Assembly (NCBI RefSeq): GCF_006151805.1
Contig: NZ_VDDA01000024.1
Location: 1 to 64,000 of the forward strand
Reading direction: 5' to 3'
Origin: Methylobacterium terricola
GTDB lineage: Bacteria > Pseudomonadota > Alphaproteobacteria > Rhizobiales > Beijerinckiaceae
Length of the DNA stretch: 64,000 nt
The position numbers and the translations under genes were made by a program. Under the pieces are notes generated by a model. That model worked only from the letters and a program-made list of their open reading frames with translations. It was not told where the DNA came from and ran no database searches. Positions 50,752 through 59,001 of this stretch are shown in pieces. Within the stretch, counting starts at the first letter, position 1. Each line of letters starts with the position of its first letter.

Positions 50752-51642
50752 GTGAAGATCGTCGACCTGTCCCACTTGATGAACGTCCACACCCCCGGCT
50801 GGGTCGGCTACGCCGGCAACAAGATGTATTACGCGCAGAACTTGCAGACCAAGCAGATCGTTGCCCAGCGCATCGATACGGCGCTTCACGTCGGGACTCA
50901 TATCGACGGCGCCATGCACGGAACCGACGGCATGGGCGACATGGCGTCCTATCCGCTCGACTTCCTGGTGGGGCCGGGCGCCGTGGTCGACGTGTCCCAG
51001 CACATGGATGACTGGGCCGTCATCACCCCCGAGATGATCGAGAGCGCACCGGTGGAGGTCAAGGAGGGCGACATCCTGATCCTCCATACCGGCTGGCATC
51101 GCTACTGGGAGGGCAAGCCGCAGCAGGACCTCGTCCGCTATTTCTGCATGCATCCTGGCGGCAAGATCGAACTGCTCGAGTGGATGCTGAAGAAGAAGAT
51201 CAAGTGGTTCGGCATCGATTGCGGATCGGGCGACCATGCCATGAACACGTCGATCCGGCACATGCGCCCCGACCTTGCCAAGCGCTTCGAGCAGAAGGTC
51301 GGCATGACGTGTGATCAGTTCTTCGGCGACTACAGCTACACCCACAAGCGCTCGGGACGCGCCGTCACGGAGGAGATCTTCCCCTTCCACGCCTACGCCT
51401 TCCAGGAGGGGCTGATCCACGCCGAGAACGTCGGCGGCGACATCGAACTGATGCTGAACAAACGCTCCATCATCGGAGCCTTTCCCTGGCGCTACGATGG
51501 GCTGGAAGCGTGCCCCTGCCGGATCGTCTGCTTCGACGGCATGGATGAAGCCGTGGAAGCCGTCGGCGACGCGGCCAAGGCGATCCTTGGCCCGCGCAGC
51601 ATCGCCGCCGGACTGATGAGCGGTGGGCCGGACGGCCGCTGA
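50752..51642 (+). CDS. Cyclase-family (kynurenine-formamidase-like) metal hydrolase
   Basis: 296 aa. The metal motif HVGTHIDGAMHGTDG (HxGTHxDxxxH) lies at about residues 46-60. Supporting blocks are LILHTGWHRYW and WFGIDCGSGDHAMNTSIRH. Members hydrolyse cyclic amides, formamides or imides with Mn or Zn, for example N-formylkynurenine or isatin. In this cluster it is a good candidate for opening a lactam ring made by the Mo hydroxylase. GTG 50752 follows GAAGGAGACC. It ends the operon. Confidence 0.88.
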   Translation: MKIVDLSHLMNVHTPGWVGYAGNKMYYAQNLQTKQIVAQRIDTALHVGTHIDGAMHGTDGMGDMASYPLDFLVGPGAVVDVSQHMDDWAVITPEMIESAPVEVKEGDILILHTGWHRYWEGKPQQDLVRYFCMHPGGKIELLEWMLKKKIKWFGIDCGSGDHAMNTSIRHMRPDLAKRFEQKVGMTCDQFFGDYSYTHKRSGRAVTEEIFPFHAYAFQEGLIHAENVGGDIELMLNKRSIIGAFPWRYDGLEACPCRIVCFDGMDEAVEAVGDAAKAILGPRSIAAGLMSGGPDGR

Positions 51643-52276
51643 GAATCGGCCCGTGCCCGGCTCCCCTCTCGCTCGGGGCCGGGCACGGATATCGGAGGCT
51701 GCCATGCTTATCTTGAACAAAGCTGTCGCCGTTTTCGCCACATCTTACCAAATATTAGCGGCGTCGAATTCGATATTCGATGCCGAATGTACGTGCATTG
51801 TGCCGGCAGCCGAAGGCATGCCTGCTCCCTTGCCGGATGCGATCGGACACGCTCCGGTCCCAAGGCCTCGCTTCAACCTTGGGCAGAGGCGGCCTGAGCG
51901 CGCCGACTCGACCGGCTCGTAAGACCAACGGTCGTGGATTTTTGCCAAGCCCAAGATCCCGGACATCTGGGCCCGATGTCGAAACTTCGAGATGGCTCAT
52001 TAGCCCCGTCGATCTCGGGCCTGACCGGGATCGCATCGATGCGTCAGCATCTTGGGCCCCCGGTATGATTGATTCGCCTTGCCACCGGTTGCCGCCATCG
52101 CCGCGTAAGAGCGGCAGATCCATCGCATTCCGGAGAAAATTTTACTATCGTTGCGCAGATTTGAATGATATCCAAGATTTGGCACGCGGCGAGGGTGGAG
52201 GCCAAGCAGCAATCACTCGGCAGCGCGACCACGAGCCTTCGGCATTTCAGGATGTTCGAGAGGATGGCAAGGGTCG
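51643..52276. other. Non-coding region before the decayed regulator copy
   Basis: 634 bp. The central part holds open frames on both strands (for example minus 51755-52123) with no recognisable fold. AT-rich patches with short repeats of TTCGAT occur around 51768-51790, and another AT-rich patch spans 52135-52185. No gene, RNA or terminator can be supported. Confidence 0.4.
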
Positions 52277-52872
52277 GTGGCTCAGGAAGCTCAACCCAAA
52301 CCCGCGGACGAGGTCTCGGATGCTGCGGCGAGTGCGCTCGCTGCGATCGGCGTGCGCATCCGCGAGGTGCGGCGGGCGCGGTCGATGACGCGGCAGGCGC
52401 TGGCGGAAGCCTCGGGTCTCAGCCCGACCATGCTGAGCCTGGTCGAGCGCGGGCGCGCGTCGCTCGGCTCCCTCGTGGTTGTTGCCAAAGCGCTCGACAT
52501 GGCCATGTCCGATCGTCTCGCGAACGAACCGGCGCCGGAGGAGCGCCTCGTCGTGCGCGCGGCCGAGCGGCCGGTGATCGGGACCACGCGGCACGCGATC
52601 CGGCGCCTGCTCCGCGAGGGCCGCTCGCGCGGCATCGCAGTGGCGCTGAACGAGGACGGGCCGCATGCGCGCCGTGCCAACCGGCCGGTCGCTCATCGTG
52701 GCGTCGCGTATGGCTTCGTGCTGGACGGCAAGCCGACCGTCGGGGTCGAAGGAGCTGCGTCGTGCGCGGGGCGGGCGGCGTGATCTCCGACGGCTCGCGC
52801 CGTCCCTGCCGCACCTGGAACCACGGCACGCAGATGGTGTGAACGCTCTGGATCAACCTCGAACGCGATTGA
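52277..52872 (+). pseudogene. Decayed HTH-cupin regulator, paralogue of the gene at 47563
   Basis: From GTG 52277 the frame reads like the intact regulator: IGVRIREVRRARSMTRQALAEASGLSPTMLSLVERG, then VAYGFVLDGKPTVGVEG. After about codon 160 the frame shifts and hits TGA at 52781. The rest of the cupin continues in another frame (RRPCRTWNHGTQMV), is cut by TGA at 52840 where the paralogue has Arg (a CGA-to-TGA change would explain it), and then resumes TLWINLERD to a stop at 52872. The DNA-binding half might still be made. Confidence 0.85.
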
Positions 52873-52988
52873 GCCCACTGGGCCAGCGATGCGCGTATCC
52901 GGCCGTCGCCGTTTGCTGCCTGTGTCACCGCGCGCCGCCCCCGTGCCCGCTTCTGCGTCAGGAGCGACGCACCACTGCCCGAATTTCA

Positions 52989-53012
52989 ATATTGCAAAAA
53001 GCTTTTTATCTG
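52989..53012. promoter_or_regulatory. AT-rich box with TGCAAAAA, candidate HTH-cupin regulator site (copy 2)
   Basis: Contains ATATTGCAAAAAGCTTTTT, including the perfect 12-bp palindrome AAAAAGCTTTTT at 52996-53007. It lies about 100 bp upstream of the importer gene at 53113 and resembles the box at 48257-48280 next to the intact regulator. It could be a promoter-proximal operator of the downstream ABC operon. Confidence 0.4.
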
Positions 53013-53112
53013 TATCAAATATTTCGAGCCGCGATGATCGAGCGGCCCGCTGCTCGCGGCAGTCCCACCGGGGCGGCCTGCAGGACATGCGGTGCGAGAG
53101 CGGAGATCGAAC

Positions 53113-54093
53113 ATGGATCGGAGAACCTTTGTCTCAAGGCTGGTCCCTGGAGCCGTCTTCGCGCCAGCTCTTCTGCGCGCGCGATCGATCAGCGCCGCTG
53201 AGCCGCTTAAAGTCGGAGTGTTTCCGGTCGGCGCAGCGTTGCCGTACTTCGTCGCGCTCAGACGCGGGTACTTCGCTCAGGAGGGGCTCGCTTGCGAGAC
53301 CGTCGTCATGGGGACGCCCGCCCTGATCGTGCAGGCGCTCGTCACCGGCGCGATCGACGCGACGTCGAACCTCGTGACCCTGGAAGGCGCCAACATCACC
53401 GCCCGCCGGCCGAACACTCTCAAGTACACCTCGTTCGTCGCCCAGAACAGCACCCACGTCTTCGAGCAGTTCGTCGTGCGCCCGGGCCACCCGGCCCGTG
53501 CGCTGGCCGATCTCAGGGGCGCCAAGCTCTTCACCTCGCCCGGTCCGGCCAATATCGGCCTCGCCAAGGCGATCCTGGCGAAGGTCGGGCTGAGCGAGGG
53601 CGCCGACTATCAGATGCAGGAGATGCAGCTCGGCAACCATCTCGGCGCCCTGCGGTCCGGCGCCTTCGACGGCGGCTACACGCTCGAACCCGTGGCGACC
53701 AGCCTGATCCAGCAAGGGGCGGCGCGGCGCCTCGAAGCAGGCGTCATTGCGACCTACATCATCGGCAACCGGGCCGCGGAGGCCTACGCTGCGGGCGCTG
53801 CTGTCTCGACCGGGCTGCTCAAGGCGCGTCCCGAGGCCGCGTCCCGCTTCGCGCGCGCCTGGTCGCGCGCGCTCGCCGACGTTGCGTCCGATGACGGCGT
53901 CCGCGGCTACTTGGTCTCCGACATGAATGTCCCACCCGACATCGTGAAAGACGTGCCGCTGAGCTACTTCGTCGAAGTCAAGAAGATGACGGATCATCAG
54001 GTTCGCGACTTCCAAGCCTTCGTCGACTTCGGGATGTCGATCGGTGTCGTCGGCGGCAAGGTCGACGTGAGAACCCTGATGGAGCCCGTTTGA
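53113..54093 (+). CDS. ABC transporter substrate-binding protein, SsuA/NMT1-like
   Basis: 326 aa. The N-terminus DRRTFVSRLVPGAVFAPALL resembles a twin-arginine signal with a weak RR motif. The mature fold begins LKVGVFPVGAALPYFVALRRGYFAQEGLACE and includes LADLRGAKLFTSPGPANIGLAKAILAK and GNHLGALRSGAFDGGYTLEP, typical of NMT1/SsuA receptors for aromatic or sulfonated acids. ATG 53113 has GGAGATCG upstream. First gene of a three-gene importer that overlaps by TGATG and ATGA. Confidence 0.9.
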   Translation: MDRRTFVSRLVPGAVFAPALLRARSISAAEPLKVGVFPVGAALPYFVALRRGYFAQEGLACETVVMGTPALIVQALVTGAIDATSNLVTLEGANITARRPNTLKYTSFVAQNSTHVFEQFVVRPGHPARALADLRGAKLFTSPGPANIGLAKAILAKVGLSEGADYQMQEMQLGNHLGALRSGAFDGGYTLEPVATSLIQQGAARRLEAGVIATYIIGNRAAEAYAAGAAVSTGLLKARPEAASRFARAWSRALADVASDDGVRGYLVSDMNVPPDIVKDVPLSYFVEVKKMTDHQVRDFQAFVDFGMSIGVVGGKVDVRTLMEPV

Positions 54094-54872
54094 TGATGGC
54101 TCCGGGCCATTGCGAGGCGTCGCCCCACGTCATCGTTCGCAATCTCTCGAAGTCCTTCCACGGCATCGAACTCTACCGTGACTTCAACCTGACCATCGAG
54201 CGCGGCCAGTTCGTGTCCGTGTTCGGACCGAACGGATGTGGCAAGAGCACGCTCATCAACATGATCGCCGGGATCCTGCCCATGGATGCCGGCTCGGTCC
54301 TCCTCGACGGCAGGCCTATCCGCGAGAGCGTGATCGGCTACGTCTTCCAGAACTACCGCGAAGCCGTGTTCCCGTGGCTTCGTGCGATCGACAACATCCG
54401 CTATCCGCTCAAATTCCTGGATCTTTCTCGCGGCGAGCGCGATGCCCGCGTGGAGCGATTGCTGGCGAGCTTCGATGTCCGCATCGACCTCGCGCGATAT
54501 CCTTATGAACTGTCCGGGGGACAGCAGCAATTGATATCGATCATGCGCGCACTGGTCGTCGAGCCGTCTATCCTCTTCCTCGACGAACCGTTCTCCGCCC
54601 TCGACTACGAAACCACGCTTTTTCTGCGCGACCGCCTTCAGAGGGTTCTCGGCGAGCGCAGGGTCACGACGTTGCTCGTCTCGCACGACCTCGACGAAGC
54701 GGTCTCGATGGCGGACGAGGTGCTCCTCCTCACCAAGCGTCCGACGCGCGTCGCGGGACGGCTCCCCTTCCGCGCGCCGCGTCCGCGCACGGCCGCCACG
54801 ACGATCGCTCCCGAGTTCATCCAGGTCAAATCGGAAAGCTTGCGGATTTTCCAGGAAGAGGTGCGCCGATGA
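54093..54872 (+). CDS. ABC transporter ATP-binding protein, SsuB/TauB-like
   Basis: 259 aa: Walker A GPNGCGKST, Q-loop YVFQNYREAVFPWLRAIDN, signature LSGGQQQLISIMRALV, Walker B ILFLDEPFSALDYETT, H-loop LLVSHDLDEAVSMAD. The RQR that usually follows GGQ is replaced by QQL, a common variation. ATG 54093 overlaps the receptor stop. Confidence 0.92.
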   Translation: MMAPGHCEASPHVIVRNLSKSFHGIELYRDFNLTIERGQFVSVFGPNGCGKSTLINMIAGILPMDAGSVLLDGRPIRESVIGYVFQNYREAVFPWLRAIDNIRYPLKFLDLSRGERDARVERLLASFDVRIDLARYPYELSGGQQQLISIMRALVVEPSILFLDEPFSALDYETTLFLRDRLQRVLGERRVTTLLVSHDLDEAVSMADEVLLLTKRPTRVAGRLPFRAPRPRTAATTIAPEFIQVKSESLRIFQEEVRR

Positions 54873-55633
54873 CCCTGCACAGGCTGCTCGCCCGGCTGCG
54901 GCCCCTCACGGGCCTCGCCCTGCTGGTTCTCACCTGGGACCTCGTCGCGCGCAGCGGCTTGGTCGATGCCGTGCTGCTGCCGTCGCCGGTCCGGACGCTG
55001 TCGGTGTTCGTTGAGGACTTGGCGCAGGGCACGCTCTGGAACGACCTGATCCGAACCGTCCTACGCACGATCGCGGCCTTCGTGGTCGCGGTCGCGGTCG
55101 CGGTTCCGCTCGGAATCGCCCTCGGGGCATCGGAGCGCGTCTATCGCGCGATCGAGTTTCTGATCGACTTCTTCCGCTCCACCCCGGCCTCAGCGCTGTT
55201 CCCGCTTTTTCTCGTGCTGTTCGGGGTCGGCGAGGCGACGAAGATCGCCGTCGCCGCCTTCGGGGCGGCGCTCGTCATTCTGTTCAACGTCGCCTACGGG
55301 GTGATGAACGCCCGCAAGCAGCGACAACTCACCGCCCGCGTGATGGGTGCGAACGCCTGGGCGGTCATGCGGGACGTCACGATCTGGGAATCTCTGCCTC
55401 AGACCTTCGTCGGGATGCGCAACGGGATCTCCATCGCGCTCGTCATCGTCATCGTGGCCGAGATGTTCATCGGTTCAACCGACGGCCTCGGCCAGCGGAT
55501 CATGAACAACCAGATGATCTTCGACATGCCGCGCATGTACGCGGCGATCTTCGCCGCCGGTGCGCTCGGCTACGCGCTGAACGTGCTGTCGGCGCGGATC
55601 GAGCGCCGCTACGTGCACTGGAGCGGACGGTAG
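54869..55633 (+). CDS. ABC transporter permease, SsuC/TauC-like
   Basis: 254 aa, six membrane segments, with FRSTPASALFPLFLVLFGVGEATKIAVA and the docking loop RVMGANAWAVMRDVTIWESLPQTFVGMRNG. ATG 54869 overlaps the ATPase stop. With 53113 and 54093 it forms the second SsuABC-type importer of the window. No enzyme gene is directly attached, so the substrate is open; the nearby N-heterocycle genes are a possible partner. Confidence 0.92.
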   Translation: MTLHRLLARLRPLTGLALLVLTWDLVARSGLVDAVLLPSPVRTLSVFVEDLAQGTLWNDLIRTVLRTIAAFVVAVAVAVPLGIALGASERVYRAIEFLIDFFRSTPASALFPLFLVLFGVGEATKIAVAAFGAALVILFNVAYGVMNARKQRQLTARVMGANAWAVMRDVTIWESLPQTFVGMRNGISIALVIVIVAEMFIGSTDGLGQRIMNNQMIFDMPRMYAAIFAAGALGYALNVLSARIERRYVHWSGR

Positions 55634-55766
55634 CTGGCCTGTGCCATCCCTCAGGGGGCAGGCAAGCGATCGGCCTCCACGATCGCCGCGTCTGGCTGCG
55701 AGACCTCCGTGGCGACGGCGACAACCTTGAGTGCGCGGTCGAGAGCGGTGGGATCGGCCCTCCTGG

Positions 55767-56598
55767 TGAACCGCCCCGGGTTTCTCGGAGGCTGTTTGCC
55801 GTGGGTCAGGTCGCCAGGGCTGGGTCGCCGACGGGAGCATGACAGCGCGCTTCGGCTTCGGCGGGAGGGACGCTGCCGATCGGCGCGAGCATGCGGCGAT
55901 GGTTGGACCCGCCGACCCATTCCAGGGTGGCATACCCGAACGCCTCGAAGGAGCGCCACGGCCCTCGTCGGTGAATCGCCCCTGCCTTGAACAGGCCGTT
56001 GATCGTCTCCACCATGGCATTGTCGCCGACGCTGCCGACCGGCAGCCCGATGCCCGCTCCGGCCAAGCGCTCGATGTAGCGCCAAGCCAAGTCTTGCGAG
56101 CCGCGGCCCAAGTAGTGAACCAGCCCGCTGCCCTGGACAGGACGGCGCTCGGGCAAGGCTTGCTCCAGGGCGTCCAGCACGAAGCTCGTTGGCTTGCCGA
56201 ACCTCTCGCTCCAGCGCCTTGGCCCGCTCGCGCTCATCCGTCATCTGGCCGGAACGCACGCCCTGGTCACGCTCGGACTGGTACACCCCGTTCCTCGGCG
56301 TCTCACCCGAACAGCCGATCTGAGCCGCAATCGACTGGATCGCCGACCATCGCGAACCGTGCTCGCGCATCATCCGCACCGCGCGCTCGCGCACCTCAGG
56401 GGAAAACGGGGCTGTCCGCCTCGTGATGGCTCCATCCTTCCACACCCTCGCGCCTTGGCATCGACACGTCGATGCCAAGGCGTCCGGCGCATCGGCGCCG
56501 ACGCCCGTCCGGGCTTAGCCAGCGCCTTCGACCGCGTTCGTTCGACGGCGCTGCGGTATCAGAGGGTGGAACCTCCGGGGAAACCCGGGGGCGGTTCA
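55767..56598 (-). mobile_element. IS3-family insertion sequence remnant, internally deleted
   Basis: The ends are inverted repeats: TGAACCGCCCCGGGTTTCTC at 55767 and its imperfect complement ending GGCGGTTCA at 56598 (IS3-type TGA..TCA termini). On the minus strand, 56187-56430 encodes an OrfA-like piece (SPEVRERAVRMMREHGSRW; IAAQIGCSGET) and 55806-56186 the end of OrfB (VLDALEQALPERRPVQGSGL; GRGSQ; ETINGLFKAGAIHRRGPWRS; NHRRMLAPIGSVPPAEAEA). The first half of OrfB is missing and the SDRG motif reads LGRG, so it is inactive. The element is 832 bp, shorter than the roughly 1.2 kb expected. The flank 55634-55766 has an unidentified minus-strand fragment. Confidence 0.85.
56451..56551. repeat. 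Composite dispersed palindromic repeat, copy 3, inside the IS remnant
   Basis: Palindrome one (56451-56482) has perfect arms CGCCTTGGCATCGAC and GTCGATGCCAAGGCG around AC. Palindrome two (56522-56551) is an imperfect version of the 30-bp palindrome seen at 13612. Between them ACGCCCGTCCGGGCTT matches the linker of copy 2. The composite runs in the opposite orientation to copy 2 and lies between the OrfA start and the right IS end, which makes that gap longer than normal. The next gene begins at 56796. Confidence 0.9.
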
Positions 56599-56795
56599 GG
56601 ATCCGCCAGCGGTGTCAGAACCGGAACGATCCCGATCCTCACGCCGGATCGCCACCTGTCGACCGGAGCCCGGGCGATCAGTGGTGGACGGCGCGCCGCC
56701 GCCGGCCCTCGCGATCCGGGGAACGCGCCGCGCGGGCGGGCGTCTCGCCAGTGCGGCCCCTTGCGTCCGAGGCCGTCTCTTACGATGCCTTAACC

Positions 56796-57575
56796 ATGCC
56801 GACATACGCTGCGACCGCTCTCGCCTTCATGCGTCAGGGGTGTTTCGTGCGCTCGGCAACGGTCATCGTCCTCTCTCTGGCAGCCCTGCCCGCGCTTGCT
56901 CAACCCGAACCTCCGATCCGTGGCGTCGTGCGGGCGATCCGGGATGCCAGCGTCGCGACGGACCTCAATGCCCGCATCCGCACGCTGCCGTTCCGCGAGG
57001 GGGCGTCGTTCAACGCCGGCGATACGCTCGTCACCTTCGACTGCGATCGAACCGAGGCGGAATCGCGGGCGGCCGAGGCCGAGACCGCGGTGAACCGCAT
57101 CGCCCTCGACAATGCCCAGCAGCTCGACCGCCGTCACGCCATCGGGCGGATCGAGGTTCAGGCGGCCAAAGCGCGGTGGGAGAAAGCCCGGGCCTCCGCC
57201 GAAGCGCTGCGCGTCAGGGTTCGCGATTGCCGGATCGTCGCGCCGTTCACCGGCCGCGTCGCCGAGATGCGGGCGCGGGAGCACGAGATGCCGGTGGCCG
57301 GCCAGCCGCTCCTCCGGATCGTCGATGCCACCGCGCTCGAGATCGACCTGATCGTTCCCTCGGCCTGGCTCGCCTGGCTGCGGGCCGCCGCCCCCCTCGA
57401 GGTGAAGGTCGACGAGACCGGAAAGACCTATGCCGCCAAGGTGATCCGAACCGCCGCCGCCGTCGATCCGGTGTCCCAGACGATCAGGATCACCGCGGCT
57501 TTCGCCCCCGGCGACACGTCGGCGGTGCTGCCCGGCATGAGCCTCGACGCCTCGTTCGAACGTCCGACCCACTGA
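56796..57575 (+). CDS. Periplasmic membrane-fusion (RND/HlyD-type adaptor) protein
   Basis: 259 aa. Signal peptide (VIVLSLAALPALAQ; about residues 1-35 if ATG 56796 is used), a lipoyl-like half domain (IRTLPFREGASFNAGDTLVTFDC), a short helical hairpin rich in Glu/Ala/Arg (about 85-145), the returning lipoyl half (CRIVAPFTGRVAEMRAREHEMPVAGQPLLRIVD) and a beta-barrel. Adaptors like this bridge an inner-membrane pump and an outer-membrane channel. ATG 56829 is a shorter alternative. It heads a three-gene operon of adaptor-like proteins. Confidence 0.87.
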   Translation: MPTYAATALAFMRQGCFVRSATVIVLSLAALPALAQPEPPIRGVVRAIRDASVATDLNARIRTLPFREGASFNAGDTLVTFDCDRTEAESRAAEAETAVNRIALDNAQQLDRRHAIGRIEVQAAKARWEKARASAEALRVRVRDCRIVAPFTGRVAEMRAREHEMPVAGQPLLRIVDATALEIDLIVPSAWLAWLRAAAPLEVKVDETGKTYAAKVIRTAAAVDPVSQTIRITAAFAPGDTSAVLPGMSLDASFERPTH

Positions 57576-57576
57576 C

Positions 57577-59001
57577 ATGGCCGCTGATATGGCGGCGCCG
57601 CAGCCGAGGGCCGAGGCCGGGGGGCGCCGCGTCCGCATCGCTCCCCCGGGCGGGACGAGTCCGCGGGGGCCGGGGCCGGTCGACGGGAACGATCCGAGCG
57701 CCGGCCTGCGCCAGCTCCTCGCCGTCGAGGCGGCCTTCCGCCACGCCCCGGACCGCGACGCGCTCGGCCTCGCCATCGTCAACGAGAGCGTCACGCTGGT
57801 GCGGGCGCGCCAGGGCTTCCTGCTGCGGACGGATCGCCTCGGCGGTCTTGCGGTCGAACGGGTGTCCGGCACGATCCAGGTCGAGCGGAATGCGCCCCTT
57901 CTCGCCGTCGTCGAGGCGGCCGTCACCGCGATCCCGAAGGCCGAGCGCGCCGCGTCCGGGAGCATCGACCTCTCGGCCTCGGAGGGCGAGGAAGCCCGGA
58001 CCTACCCCTTCCGCCACGGCCTCTGGGTTCCCCTGCTCGACCGGTCGCGGGCGCCGGTCGGCGGCCTGCTGCTGACGCGCGAGCGGGCTTTCGACGAGGC
58101 CGACACGGCCCTCGCCGGACGACTCGCGGAGACGGGCGCCCATGCCCTCCTCGCCCTGCGGCCGCCGCGGCTGCCGCGCCTGTCGGGCGACCTGCGCAAG
58201 CCTGCCCTCGTGGTGGCCGGGCTGGTCCTGGCCGGCCTCGCCTGTCCCGTGTCGATGACGGTCCTGGCGCCGGCCACGATCACGGCGGAGCGGCCCTTCG
58301 TGGTCGCGGCGCCGATCGAGGGCATCATCGAGGAGATCGCGCCCGCGCCGAACGCCGCCGTCGCCGTCGGCGACCTCGTCCTGCGGTACGTCGACACCGC
58401 CCAACGCAACGCGCTCTCGGTGTCCGAGCGCGAGGTGCAGGTCGCCGACGCGAAGCTCCGGCAGGTGACGCTGGGGGCGTATGCCGAGGAGCGGGTCAGA
58501 CGCGAGATCGGGCAGGCCCGCGCCGAGCTCGCCCTGAAGGTGGCCGAACGGGATTTCGCCCGCGACACCTTCGCCAAGACGCAGGTCCGCGCCGAGCGCG
58601 CCGGCGTCGCCGTCTATGCCGACCGCAAGGACTGGTACGGCAAACCCGTCGCCGCCGGCCAGCGCATCCTTGAGATCGCCGACCCGAAGACGGTGGACAT
58701 CCGCATCGATCTTCCGGTCTCCGATGCCATCGCCCTCGCGGTGGGCAGCCGGGTGCGGGTCTTCCTCGACGCCGATCCCCTCAACGCCCTGGACGCGCAG
58801 GTCGACCAGGTGACGCCGGTCGCCCGGATGACCGAGGCCGGCGTGCTCGCCCATCGCATCGTCGCGAAGCTGCCCGCCGCCGCGTCGGTGCCACGGCTCG
58901 GCGCCCGCGGGACGGCACAGCTCTACGGGTCGACCGTGCCGTTCGGATTCACGCTCCTGCGCAAACCGCTCGCGGTCCTGCGCCAGAAGGTCGGCCTGTG
59001 A
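57577..59001 (+). CDS. GAF domain-HlyD-type membrane protein
   Basis: 474 aa. After a disordered Pro/Gly/Arg-rich start, residues about 45-195 look like a GAF sensor domain (LRQLLAVEAAFRHAPDRDALGLAIVNES; GLWVPLLDRSRAPVGGLLL). One membrane helix (about 205-225, LVVAGLVLAGLACPVSMTVL) follows, then a HlyD-type periplasmic part: GIIEEIAPAPNAAVAVGDLV, an alpha-hairpin (VQVADAKLRQV...ERDFARDTFAK) and AVYADRKDWYGKPVAAGQRILEI. A cytoplasmic GAF sensor on an exporter adaptor is unusual. It starts 1 bp after the previous stop and overlaps the next start. Confidence 0.85.
   Translation: MAADMAAPQPRAEAGGRRVRIAPPGGTSPRGPGPVDGNDPSAGLRQLLAVEAAFRHAPDRDALGLAIVNESVTLVRARQGFLLRTDRLGGLAVERVSGTIQVERNAPLLAVVEAAVTAIPKAERAASGSIDLSASEGEEARTYPFRHGLWVPLLDRSRAPVGGLLLTRERAFDEADTALAGRLAETGAHALLALRPPRLPRLSGDLRKPALVVAGLVLAGLACPVSMTVLAPATITAERPFVVAAPIEGIIEEIAPAPNAAVAVGDLVLRYVDTAQRNALSVSEREVQVADAKLRQVTLGAYAEERVRREIGQARAELALKVAERDFARDTFAKTQVRAERAGVAVYADRKDWYGKPVAAGQRILEIADPKTVDIRIDLPVSDAIALAVGSRVRVFLDADPLNALDAQVDQVTPVARMTEAGVLAHRIVAKLPAAASVPRLGARGTAQLYGSTVPFGFTLLRKPLAVLRQKVGL

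Noticed and set aside
51755..52123. Minus-strand open frame before the decayed regulator
   Set aside because: It looks like a dispersed non-coding or IS-flank sequence rather than a folded protein; no start signal and no domain recognised.
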